A stretch of 64,000 bases of DNA. Origin: Verrucomicrobiota bacterium. GTDB taxonomy: Bacteria; Verrucomicrobiota; Verrucomicrobiia; Opitutales; Opitutaceae. This document shows positions 16,457 through 26,000 of the stretch, in pieces; positions within the stretch are counted from its first letter, which is position 1, and the number at the start of each line of letters is the position of its first letter. The notes beneath the pieces are model-generated. The model was given only the letters and a program-made list of their open reading frames with translations, was not told the origin of the DNA and ran no database searches. The stretch is from positions 1 through 64,000 of the forward strand of contig JAEZGX010000003.1 of the NCBI GenBank assembly GCA_023416735.1. The letters run 5' to 3'. Position numbers and translations under genes: made by a program.

Positions 16457-17941
16457 ATGCCCCCTCGCCTTCGACTAACCGGCATCCACAAACGTTTCGG
16501 CGCCACCGTCGCGCTCGCGGGCGTCGATCTCGACATCGCCCCCGCCGAAGTCCACGCGCTCGTCGGCGAAAATGGCGCTGGGAAATCCACGCTCATGAAA
16601 ATCCTCGCCGGCGTCCATGCGCCCGACGCCGGCACGCTTCACCTCGACGGCGCGCCGTTCACCCCGGGCGATCCGCTTCACGCGCGGAGCGCCGGCATCG
16701 TCACCGTCCACCAGGAACTCGCCATCGCGCCGCATCTCAGCGTCGCCGAAAACATCGTGCTCGGCGCCGAACCCCGGCGCGGCCCGCTCCTCGATCGCCG
16801 CGCCGCTCGTGATCTCGCCACCCGCGCCCTCGCCGACCTGGGCCGTCCCGACATCCCGCTTTCCCTCGCCGCCGGTCAACTCGGCATCGCCGAACAACAA
16901 TTCGTCGAAATCGCCCGCGCTCTCGCGCTCGGCTGCCGCATCCTCATCCTCGACGAACCCACCAGCAGTCTCAGCCAATCGGATACAGAAAAACTCTTCG
17001 CCCTCGTCCGCCGGCTCCGCGACCAGGGAAAATCCATCATCTACATTTCGCACTTCCTCGAAGAGGTGCAGTCACTCACCGACCGCTACACCGTCCTCCG
17101 CGATGGTGTCAGCGTCGCCACCGGACGCACGGCCGACACCACCCCCGCTCAACTCGCGCAGCTCATGGTCGGACGTCAGGTCGATGAACTCTACACGCGC
17201 TCCGTCCGCACACCCGGAGAAACCATCCTCGAAGTTCGCGAGGTCGCCGGCCCGCAAAAACCCACCTCCGCCTCTCTCGATCTTCGCCGCGGCGAAGTCC
17301 TCGGCATCGCCGGGCTCATCGGCGCCGGCCGCAGCGAACTCCTCCGCACCGTCTTCGCTCTCGATCCCGTTCGCCACGGCTCGATCCGCGTCGGCACCTA
17401 CGCCGGCCCGGCCTCGCCCCTTCTCCGCTGGCGCCAACATGTCGGGCTCCTCAGCGAGGACCGCAAAGTCGAAGGCCTCGCCCTTGATCTTTCCCTCGAA
17501 AACAATCTCACGCTTCCCGGACTTCCGCGTTTCCTGCGCCCATCCTCGCTCGCCCGCCACAGCGCCGAGTGGATCTCGCGTCTCGGCATCCGCGCCGCCG
17601 GTCCGCGCCAGCGCGTCGGCGATCTCTCGGGCGGCAATCAGCAAAAGGTGGCTTTAGCGCGTCTCCTGCACAACGACGCCCATGTCCTCCTCCTCGACGA
17701 ACCCACCCGCGGCGTCGACATCGGCGCCAAGCAAAACATCTACCGCCTCATCGACGAACTCGCCGTATCCGGCAAAGCCATACTGATGGTCTCGAGTTAC
17801 CTCCCTGAACTCCTCGGCACGTGCGATCGCATTGCCGTCATGTGCCGCGGCGTCCTCGGACCCGCCCGCCCCGTCACCGACTGGAGCGAACACGCCATCA
17901 TGCTCGCCGCCACCGGCACCACCCCAGCGTCCAGCGCCTGA
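16457..17941 (+). CDS. Ribose-type sugar ABC transporter, duplicated ATPase
   Basis: 494 aa, RbsA/MglA/XylG type with two nucleotide-binding domains. The first has Walker A GENGAGKST (about residue 36) and Walker B ILILDEPTSSLSQSD (about residue 160); its signature LAAGQLGIAEQQ is of the usual divergent form. The second half starts at about residue 245, with the Walker A position occupied by GLIGAGRSE, a signature LSGGNQQK (about residue 391) and Walker B LLLDEPTRGVDIG. A degenerate second Walker A is normal in this family. It lies between the binding protein and the permease, forming a complete importer. Confidence 0.94.
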   Translation: MPPRLRLTGIHKRFGATVALAGVDLDIAPAEVHALVGENGAGKSTLMKILAGVHAPDAGTLHLDGAPFTPGDPLHARSAGIVTVHQELAIAPHLSVAENIVLGAEPRRGPLLDRRAARDLATRALADLGRPDIPLSLAAGQLGIAEQQFVEIARALALGCRILILDEPTSSLSQSDTEKLFALVRRLRDQGKSIIYISHFLEEVQSLTDRYTVLRDGVSVATGRTADTTPAQLAQLMVGRQVDELYTRSVRTPGETILEVREVAGPQKPTSASLDLRRGEVLGIAGLIGAGRSELLRTVFALDPVRHGSIRVGTYAGPASPLLRWRQHVGLLSEDRKVEGLALDLSLENNLTLPGLPRFLRPSSLARHSAEWISRLGIRAAGPRQRVGDLSGGNQQKVALARLLHNDAHVLLLDEPTRGVDIGAKQNIYRLIDELAVSGKAILMVSSYLPELLGTCDRIAVMCRGVLGPARPVTDWSEHAIMLAATGTTPASSA

Positions 17942-17995
17942 CCGCTCTCAACTTTCAAAGCTCAGATTCTTAAATCCCGTTTTCCCGCGACCCTC

Positions 17996-18979
17996 ATGTC
18001 CGCCCCCGCCTCCAGCACACCGCTCCCCCGCTCTTCCTTTTTCCGCCACACCCTCACGTTCTTCGGCCCCGTCCTCGGCCTCCTGGCCGTGACCGCCCTC
18101 TTCGCCGCCCTCCGGTTCGACACGTTCGTCACGCCCGACAACTTCGCGATCATCCTCCAGCAAACCGCCGTCATCGCCGTCGCGGCGCTCGGCATGACGC
18201 TCATCATCATCGCCGGCGGCATCGATCTTTCCGTCGGCTCCATCATCGCGCTCGGCACCATCGTCATCGCCCGCCTCCTCGAAAGCGGTTGGTCACCGCT
18301 CTCCGCCGCTCTTGCCGGCATTGTCGCCTCCGCCGCCTGCGGCGCTTTCTCCGGCGCGCTCATCACCCGCCTCCGCCTGCTGCCGTTTGTGGTTACTCTC
18401 GGCATGATGGGCGCTCTCCGCGGTGCCGCCAAAGGTCTCGCCGACGAACAACCGATCTACCCTGACGAAACCTGGCTCAACCAGCTCCTTCGCCTCCCGC
18501 CCGACGGCGGTCTCCCGTCCGGCGTCTGGCTCGTCATCGTCCTCGCCGTCCTCGTCGCCCTCGCGCTCCACTACACCCGATTCGGCCGCCACGTCTTTGC
18601 CGTCGGCTCGAACGAACTCACCGCCCGGCTCTGCGGCGTTCCAGTCGAACGCGTCAAACTCCTCGTTTACATCCTCGGCGGCGCCTTCGCCGGCGTCGGC
18701 GCCGTGCTCCAATTCGCCTATCTCACCGGCGGCGATCCCACCACCGCCGTGGGCCTCGAACTCAACATCATCGCCGCCGTCGTCATCGGCGGCGCCAGCC
18801 TCGCCGGTGGCCAAGGCACGATCACCGGCACCCTCGTCGGCGCCCTCATCATGAGCGTCGTCGCCAACGGCTGCACCAAGCTCGGCCTCGCCAACTGGGT
18901 CCAGGAAATCGTCACCGGCGGCATCATCGTCGCTGCCGTCCTCCTCGACTACCTCCGCCGCCGCAGCTCCCGCTCGTAA
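17996..18979 (+). CDS. Ribose-type sugar ABC transporter, permease
   Basis: 327 aa, RbsC/MglC type, with about 8-10 hydrophobic helices. Conserved parts are ALGMTLIIIAGGIDLSVGSI (about residue 63), the EAA-like segment NELTARLCGVPVERVKLLVY (about residue 205) and the GGASLAGGQGTITGTLVGAL segment (about residue 264). It starts 54 bp after the ATPase stop and completes the importer operon. The mRNA is followed by REP-like palindromes that could stabilise or end it. Confidence 0.93.
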   Translation: MSAPASSTPLPRSSFFRHTLTFFGPVLGLLAVTALFAALRFDTFVTPDNFAIILQQTAVIAVAALGMTLIIIAGGIDLSVGSIIALGTIVIARLLESGWSPLSAALAGIVASAACGAFSGALITRLRLLPFVVTLGMMGALRGAAKGLADEQPIYPDETWLNQLLRLPPDGGLPSGVWLVIVLAVLVALALHYTRFGRHVFAVGSNELTARLCGVPVERVKLLVYILGGAFAGVGAVLQFAYLTGGDPTTAVGLELNIIAAVVIGGASLAGGQGTITGTLVGALIMSVVANGCTKLGLANWVQEIVTGGIIVAAVLLDYLRRRSSRS

Positions 18980-18987
18980 CGCTCGTC

Positions 18988-19142
18988 CGGTAGCGCTGAG
19001 CGTAAGCGTAGGAAGCCCGTAGCGGAACGCAGCCCGCCCCGACACGTCGGGGTGAGCGTTCCGCCAGCCCGTCGCAGCTACAACGCTCGTGACCAGCTTC
19101 CAGCCTTCGAAATATCCGTGTCCATCCGTGTTCATCCGTGGT
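18988..19142. repeat. Composite REP-like palindrome plus micro-tandem arm
   Basis: GTAG at 19019 begins GCGGAACGC (19022-19030), which pairs with GCGTTCCGC (19056-19064). Nested inside is CCCCGAC (19037-19043) pairing with GTCGGGG (19046-19052), so a cruciform-like fold is possible. It closes at about 19082 with GCTAC. A separate CCGTGTCCAT/CCGTGTTCAT/CCGTGGTTAA arm follows at about 19110-19142. Confidence 0.75.
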
Positions 19143-19548
19143 TAAAACCGGATCGAACCATGCCGCCTCGCGGCCTATCTCGCGGCACTTGCCGCCGCCC
19201 CATCCGAATGGAACCCGAGATGTCTCCTTCACCCCGCCGTCCGACCACTCGATCAATTACAATACATTATATTAAAACCTCCGCCGTCTCTGCCGGCCCT
19301 CGCTCGACGCCCTCTGCATTTCCTTCTCGGAGGCCACCGCACCCTCGAGCGTATCTCGACCGAGCAATAAGGCGACGTCATCCACGCCCACCTACGTCGC
19401 CCCCCGCACCGTCTAATGCGGTTAGCCCTCCCTGTCGCTCCTCCTTTTCCGCGACTTTTAGCGCGTTTCGCGGGCGCTTAAGAAAGCGCACTCTCCGCAT
19501 TAGACATCCCCGCCTCCGCTCTCCTAGCCTCACACGCAATTCTCCCTC
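19143..19548 (+). other. Structured leader upstream of the glycosyltransferase cluster
   Basis: No gene is recognised. Two things stand out. One is an AT-rich island (about 19250-19280, CAATTACAATACATTATATT) that is unlike the surrounding GC-rich DNA and could be a promoter. The other is a perfect 11-bp inverted repeat GTCTAATGCGG (19411-19421) / CCGCATTAGAC (19495-19505), enclosing a small hairpin GCGCTT-AAGA-AAGCGC (19474-19489). Together these look like a folded 5' leader for the gene at 19549. Confidence 0.45.
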
Positions 19549-21612
19549 GTGCAGGTCTCCTTCATCATCCCCGTCTTCAACCAGCTCGCTTACACCGAAG
19601 CGTGCCTCGCTTCGCTCAAAGCCACCCTGCCCCCGCATCTCACCTGCGAAATTATCCTGATCGACGACGGGTCGACCGACGCCACCCGCGACTTCCTTCG
19701 CGAGCTCCCCCCGCCCCACGTCGTCCTCTTCAACGAGCGCAATCTCGGCTACGCCGCCTCCAACAACCGCGCCGCCCGCATCGCCCAAGGCAAACTCCTC
19801 GCCCTCCTCAACAACGACCTCGTCCTCGAACCCGGCTGGCTCGAACCGCTCCTCGCCGCCTTCGAGCGATTCCCCCGCGCCGGCATCGTTGGCAATGTCC
19901 AACTCGCCGCCGACACCGGCGAGGTCGATCACGCCGGCATGATCTTCCGCGACGGCGGCTACCCGGTCCACCACCGCGAACCGCTCGATCAACTCCGCAC
20001 GCGCGGCGCTTACGTCGAGTTCCCTCTCGTCACCGCCGCCTGCTGCCTTGTCCGCCGCGATTGGTTCCTCCGCTCCGGCGGTTACGACGAAACCTACAAA
20101 AACGGTTTCGAGGATAACGATCTCTGCCTTCGCGCCCGCGAAGACGGTTTCACCAACCTCATCTCCACCGAGAGCGTCGTCCGCCACCACATCTCCCGTT
20201 CGCCCGGCCGCTCCACCTACGAGTTCCGCAACGCCCAACGTTTCCTGTCCCGCTGGGGCGAACGCACCGCCGCGCTCGAGCGCGAATGGCACCTCGCCGA
20301 AGCCCGCCGCCACGCCGCCGCCCGCGCCCGCACTTACTTCGCTCCGCTCCACCGCCGTATCGGTTTTGGCGCTACAGCCCTCCGCCGCCAACACCGCGCC
20401 GCCCTCGTCGCCGAGCAACGCGCCCGCGCCAACACCACCCGCCCGGTCCGCATCGGCATCGACCTCCTCCGCATGTCCCCCGGCGGCGCCAACGGCGGCA
20501 TCAAGCCGTTCCTCTACACGCTCCTCGCCGAAATCGCCCGCCAGCAAGGCCCCGCCTTCAACTTCGCCGTCCTCGCCGAACCCACCCTTCGCTCCGAACT
20601 CACCGCCTTCCTTCGCCCCGGCGACTTCGTCCTCGAACCCAACGCCGAGCACTTCACCGTCTCCCGCCTCGCCGAAAAAAATCTCTGGCGCGAAACGACC
20701 CGCTTCCCCGCCGACGACACCCTTCCGCACCGCGCTCAACTCGACGTCCTCTACGCCCCGTTCGGCACGTCGCGTTTCATGCGCCCCGATCTGCCGTGCA
20801 TCAGTTTTGTCGTCGATCTCCTTCACCGCGAACTTCCCGGCGCGCTCCCGCCCGAAGAGGTCAACGCCCGCCACGATGCCTTCCTCCGCATCGCCCGCGG
20901 CGCCACGTTCATCCAATGCAACTCGCGTCATGTGATCGACCGGCTCACGCACCACTACGGCGTCCACCCAGCGCGTTGCTTCCACATCTACAACGTCGTC
21001 CAGGACCGACTCCCCGCCCCGTCGCCCAACTCCACTCCACCGCCCAACACGCCCGCCGCTCCCTTCTTCTTCTACCCTGCCAATTTCTGGCCGCATAAAA
21101 ATCACGAAACGCTTTTCACCGCCTACCGGCTCTACACTCACGGAGCCGGCGGACGCGCCTGGCCGCTCGTTCTCACCGGCCAACCCGACGCCCGCCAAAA
21201 ACTTCTCGAGGAGATGCGCGACGCCCTCGGCCTCCGCGACCAGATCCACTTCCTTGGCCACGTCGACGATTCCGCGTTCACCGCGCTCTGGACCCGCGCC
21301 GGCGCCCTCGCCTTCCCGTCCCTCAACGAAGGCTTCGGCATCCCGCTCCTCGAAGCCATGCGCTTCGGCATTCCCATCCTCGCCGCCAACACCACCTCGC
21401 TCCCCGAGGTCGCCGGCGACGCCGCCCTCTTTGTCGATCCGCGCGACCCGCGCGCTCTCGCCGACGCGCTTCGCCGCATCGCCATCCGCGAAACCCTCCG
21501 CGAAGACCTCGTCTCGAAATCCCGCAATCGCCTCAACGCCTTCTCCCTCTCCCACGAAGCCGCCCGCCTCGCCCACTTCCTCTCCGCCGCCGCCCGCCAC
21601 CAAGTCCCATGA
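19549..21612 (+). CDS. Two-domain glycosyltransferase (GT2 fused to GT4)
   Basis: 687 aa, GTG start. Residues 1-250 are a GT2 domain: VSFIIPVFNQLAYTEACLAS, IDDGSTDAT (about residue 39), an NNDLVLEPGWLE metal-site segment (about residue 85) and a C-terminal GFEDNDLCLRAREDG helix. From about residue 298 (VRIGIDLLRMSPGG) to the end is a GT4 domain, with YPANFWPHKNHETL at about residue 505 and the donor-binding FPSLNEGFGIPLLEAM at about residue 590. Two GT units in one chain suggest sequential sugar additions on a surface polysaccharide. First gene of the large glycan cluster. Confidence 0.9.
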   Translation: MQVSFIIPVFNQLAYTEACLASLKATLPPHLTCEIILIDDGSTDATRDFLRELPPPHVVLFNERNLGYAASNNRAARIAQGKLLALLNNDLVLEPGWLEPLLAAFERFPRAGIVGNVQLAADTGEVDHAGMIFRDGGYPVHHREPLDQLRTRGAYVEFPLVTAACCLVRRDWFLRSGGYDETYKNGFEDNDLCLRAREDGFTNLISTESVVRHHISRSPGRSTYEFRNAQRFLSRWGERTAALEREWHLAEARRHAAARARTYFAPLHRRIGFGATALRRQHRAALVAEQRARANTTRPVRIGIDLLRMSPGGANGGIKPFLYTLLAEIARQQGPAFNFAVLAEPTLRSELTAFLRPGDFVLEPNAEHFTVSRLAEKNLWRETTRFPADDTLPHRAQLDVLYAPFGTSRFMRPDLPCISFVVDLLHRELPGALPPEEVNARHDAFLRIARGATFIQCNSRHVIDRLTHHYGVHPARCFHIYNVVQDRLPAPSPNSTPPPNTPAAPFFFYPANFWPHKNHETLFTAYRLYTHGAGGRAWPLVLTGQPDARQKLLEEMRDALGLRDQIHFLGHVDDSAFTALWTRAGALAFPSLNEGFGIPLLEAMRFGIPILAANTTSLPEVAGDAALFVDPRDPRALADALRRIAIRETLREDLVSKSRNRLNAFSLSHEAARLAHFLSAAARHQVP

Positions 21613-21624
21613 CCCAGCCCATTT

Positions 21625-21765
21625 TTGCGCCTTTTGCGCCTCTTTGCGGCCATTCCCTCCTTTCTTCTTTTCGCGTCTCTTCGCGTGTTTCGCAGACGAT
21701 CCTCCTCTCTCCTCCTTCCGTGTCATCCGTGTATTCCGTGGGCCACTACATTCCTTTCTCCTTCC
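21625..21765. repeat. Micro-tandem right arms (TTTGCG, TTCGCG and CCGTG units)
   Basis: Three consecutive right arms lie in this gap: TTTTGCGCC/TCTTTGCGGCC, TTTTCGCGTC/TCTTCGCGTG/TTTCGC, and TTCCGTGTCAT/CCGTGTATT/CCGTGGG. No matching left arm is obvious. It lies between two glycosyltransferase genes. Confidence 0.65.
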
Positions 21766-21775
21766 GTTTTCGCAC

Positions 21776-22924
21776 ATGACCATCGGCCTCGACGTCGCCC
21801 AAACCTGCGCCGAACGCGCCGGCTGCGCCTGGCACGCCGACGCCCTTGCCCGCGCCCTCGTCGCCGTCGGCGCTCCGCTCGGCCATCGCTTCGAGCTGTA
21901 TCATCATTTTGGAGACTGGATCAACGCCGACACCTCCCGCGGCACCCTCATCGAGGACCCCGCCGTCACTTCCCCGCTCCTCGACGCCTCCCCTACCGCC
22001 GCCAAGAAATTCTGGCACGACATCGAATCCGGCGAACCTCTCCCCGCCAAACCCGACGTCGTCCTCTCCTTCAGCTACCACGCCCCCAAACTCCACCACT
22101 CTAAACTCATCTACACCGTCCATGATCTTGCGTTCTGGACGCATCCCGACTTCGCCACCGACGACACTCGCCTCCTTTGCCAGCGCGAGCTCCTCCAAGC
22201 GCTCTCCCGCGCTTCCGGCTTCCTCTTCGTCAGCGATTTCACCCGCCGCGAATTCGAACAACTCCTCCCCGGCTGGCTCGAACAATCCCATCGCCCCCAC
22301 GCCCTTTCCGGCGGCGCCTCCCGTTTTCCCTTCGCCGATTCCGCCCGTCTTTACACCGCCGACACCCCCTGGCTCATCGTCGGTTCCGTCGAGCCGCGCA
22401 AAAATCATTCCGGCGCCCTCGACGCCTACGAGATCTACCTCGAACGCTCCCCGCAGCGCCGTCCGCTCATCCTCGCCGGCGGCCGCGGATGGAAATCCGA
22501 CGCCGTCCACGCCCGCCTCGAACAACTCACCGCGCGCGGCGTCCCCGTCCGCTACCTCGGCTACGTCCCCGACGCCGACCTCGCCGATCTCTATCGCACC
22601 TCCTTCGCGCTCTTGGCTCCAAGCTGGCACGAGGGTTTCGGTCTTCCGCTCGTCGAAGCCATGTCCGCCGGCATTCCCGTCCTCGCGAGCGATCGCGGCA
22701 GCCTTCCCGAAATCGGCATCGAAGCCGCCCGCTACATTTCCCCCGATAATCCCGAAGGCCTCGCCGCTGCGATGCTCGCCCTCGAAGCCGATCCCGCCAA
22801 CTACGCCCGTCGCGCCCAGTCCGCCCTCATGCGCGCCCAATCCTTCACCTGGCCCGCCATCGCCCGCAACCTCCTCACCTTTCTGGAATCTTTTCCGGCG
22901 ACCCACGCGAAATCTCGCGAATAA
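21776..22924 (+). CDS. Family 4 glycosyltransferase
   Basis: 382 aa from the ATG at 21776. The GT-B fold is complete: N-terminal MTIGLDVAQTCAERAGC, VHDLAFWTHPDF at about residue 112, SVEPRKNHSGALDAYEIY at about residue 204, and the C-terminal nucleotide-sugar site SWHEGFGLPLVEAMSAGIPV near residue 282, with the conserved E/H pair. The start is fixed by the repeat that lies immediately upstream. It follows the GT2-GT4 fusion gene and precedes the three-domain transferase, so a shared glycan product is likely. Confidence 0.9.
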   Translation: MTIGLDVAQTCAERAGCAWHADALARALVAVGAPLGHRFELYHHFGDWINADTSRGTLIEDPAVTSPLLDASPTAAKKFWHDIESGEPLPAKPDVVLSFSYHAPKLHHSKLIYTVHDLAFWTHPDFATDDTRLLCQRELLQALSRASGFLFVSDFTRREFEQLLPGWLEQSHRPHALSGGASRFPFADSARLYTADTPWLIVGSVEPRKNHSGALDAYEIYLERSPQRRPLILAGGRGWKSDAVHARLEQLTARGVPVRYLGYVPDADLADLYRTSFALLAPSWHEGFGLPLVEAMSAGIPVLASDRGSLPEIGIEAARYISPDNPEGLAAAMLALEADPANYARRAQSALMRAQSFTWPAIARNLLTFLESFPATHAKSRE

Positions 22925-22929
22925 CATTT

Positions 22930-23048
22930 CTCCTTTCGCGCCCTTTCGCGGGTTTCGCGGGCACCCTATTTTTTCCGTGTCTTCCGTATCCTCCGTCGGC
23001 CACCTTCCTCCTTTCGTGTTTTTCGTGTTTTTCGTGGTTAACACCTTC
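22930..23048. repeat. Micro-tandem right arms
   Basis: Units TTTCGCGCCC/TTTCGCGGG/TTTCGCGGGC, then TTCCGTGTCT/TCCGTATCC/TCCGTCGG, then TTTCGTGTTT/TTCGTGTTT/TTCGTGGTTAA. This is the same triplet of arm types as in the preceding gap (21625-21765), which suggests that the whole spacer was duplicated. Confidence 0.65.
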
Positions 23049-23065
23049 ACCACCCTTCGCCTCGC

Positions 23066-26000
23066 GTGAACCTCCTCTTCGTCAACTACGGCGACTTCAC
23101 CAGTAACAGCCTGAATCACATCGGCGCGTTCGCCAACCGCCTCACGCTGCTCGGCCACGCGTGCGTCGTCGCCGTCCCCGAAAATCCCGACACCATCAAG
23201 GTGGTTCACCAACCACTCTTCACGCCCGTCACCTTCTCTCGCGCTCTCGAGCCCGAACCGATCTTCCCCAACCGCCGACCCGCCGACCTCGTCCACGTCT
23301 GGACCCCGCGCGAAAACGTCCGCGCTTTCACCCTCGCCTACCTTCGCCAAAACCCCTCCGCCGCCCTCGTCATTCACCTCGAGGACAACGAAATCTTCCT
23401 CATCGAGAGCTACGCGCGCGACACCCTCTCAAACCTCCGCGCCCTCTCCGACGAAGCACTCGCCGCGCGCCTCTCGCCGCGCCTTTCGCACCCCGTCCGC
23501 TTTCGCAATTTCCTGAAGCTCGCGCACGGCGTCACCTTCATCACCGACAAACTTCGCGACCTCATCCCCGGCGACAACAAGCTCACCCATCGCCTCCTCC
23601 CCGGCATCGACGCCGCCCTCTACCAGCCGCAAATTCCCGATCCCGCTCTCCGCGACGAAATCGGCGCCCGCCCTGAAGAAAAACTCATCGTCTTCACCGG
23701 CAGCACGACCTTCGCTAACCTCGCCGACATCCGCACACTTCTCCTCGCAATCCGCCTCATCAACGACCGCGGCACACCGTGCCGGCTTGTCCGCACGGGC
23801 ATCAACCCGCCCCACCTCGCCGCGCAACTCGCACCCCTCGCCGGCGATCGCGTCATCGACCTCGGTTTCGTCGAAAAACAAAAACTCGCTGCGCTCCTCT
23901 CCCTCGCCGACGTCCTCGTCCAGCCCGGCGAAGCCGACGCCTTCAACGACTACCGCCTCCCGTCGAAAATCCCCGAGTTTCTCTGCATCGGCCGCCCGTG
24001 CGTTCTCCCGCGCGCCAATCTCGCCCGCGACATGGAAGACGGCCGCCACGCTCTTCTTCTCGACACCGGCAGCCCCGAAGAAATCGCCGACAAATGCCTC
24101 CGCATTTTCGCCGACGACGCCCTCGCCCAACGTCTCTCCGACGGCGCCCTCGAATTCGCCCGCGCCCATTTCGATCTCAAAACCAATACCGACGCCCTCG
24201 CCGGATTCTACGAACAGATCAAATCCTGGGCCACCCCGCTCTTCACCGACCCGTCGCTCCCGCCCTCCGAAGACGTCCTCCTCGCCGAGGGCGATCTCCG
24301 CGACCGCATGCGCGCGAAAGAGCAAAGCCTCGAGCTCGCCCGCGCCACCGCCGCTGAAAACAAACGCCTCACCGCCGCCGACGCCTTCAACCGCGCCAAA
24401 CTCCAGGAAGAACGCCACGCCACCGAGGTCCTCCGCCGCCAGCTGGCCGACGCCTCCGAAGCCATCACGCGGCTCACGCGCCATCTCGACGAATCCCGCG
24501 CCGAACTCGCCGCGCGGACCGAAAAGGTGAAGCGCATGTCCGAGTCCTTCTCCTGGCAAATCACCGCTCCGCTCCGCTCGCTTCGCCGCACGTTCATCGA
24601 CTCGCGCAAAAAAAACAAAAACCTCGCGCCTGTATCCACTCCGCCACCACCGGTCGCTCCCGGCTTCGCCTACGTCATCGACGAGCCCAACGACTGGCAC
24701 GATGTCGCCCCGTCCGGCGAACTCCGCGGCTGGGTCGTCGCCACCGAAAACCGCGCCATCAACGCCGTCCGCCTTCGCGCCGCCGGCAAAACCTTCGAAG
24801 CCACCCACGGTCTCCCGCGCCCCGACCTCGCCGCCAGCCAGCCGTCCCACCCCACCGCCGGCCACAGCGGCTTCACGCTCAACTACACGCTTCCTCCCGA
24901 ATCGACTCACGTCCTCATCCTCGAGGCGCTCACCGACGACGGTCGCTGGCACGTTTTCGCCACACCCACCGCGCACGTCGCCCCCGATCTCCCCGATCAC
25001 CTTCGCCGCGACTACAACACCTGGGTTCGCCGCTTCGACACGCTTACCCTCGACCGCGCCGTCTCGATCCGCGCCCGCATCGAAGCGCTCACCGACCACC
25101 AGCGCCCGCTCATCTCCGTGTTGATGCCCGTCTTCAACACGCCCGAGCCATGGCTCGTCAAAGCCATCGAATCCGTCCGCGCCCAACTCTACCCGAATTG
25201 GGAACTCTGCCTCGCCGACGACGCCTCCACTGCGCCGCACGTCCGCCGCATCCTCGACGACTACGCCCGCCGCGATCCGCGCATCAAAGTCGCCTACCGC
25301 GACCAAAACGGCCACATCTCCGCCGCCTCCAACTCCGCGCTCGCCCTCGCCACCGGCGAATTCACCGCGCTCCTCGATCACGACGACGAACTTCCGCCGC
25401 ACGCGCTCGCCGAAAACGTTTTCGCCCTCCTCGAAAAACCCGAGCTCGAGTTCCTCTACTCCGACGAAGACAAAATCGACGAACAGGGCCGCCGCTTCGA
25501 TCCCTACTTCAAGCCCGACTGGAACCCCGACCTCTTCCTCGGCCAGAACTTCACCTGCCACCTTTCCGTTTTCCGCACCGCGCGCCTCCGCGCCATCGGC
25601 GGCTTTCGCGAGGGTTTCGAAGGCAGCCAGGATTGGGATCTCACGCTCCGCGCCGTCGAAGGTCTCGACCCTGCGAAAATTCACCACATCCCGCGCGTCC
25701 TCTACCATTGGCGCGCCATCCCTGGCTCCACCGCGCGCGTCATCGACGAGAAATCGAACTACCCGTTCGTCGCCGCGAAAAAAGCCCTCACCGAACACCT
25801 CGCGCGCACCGGCGTCTCCGCCGAACTGATCTCCGTCTCCGGCTTCCACTGGCGCGTCAAACGCGCCCTCCCCACGCCCGCGCCCAAGGTTTCGATCATC
25901 ATCCCCACCAAAAACGCCGAGCCGCTCCTTCGCCTCTGCCTCACCTCGCTAGTCGCGAAAACCACCTACCCCGATTTCGAAATCCTGATCGTCAACAACC

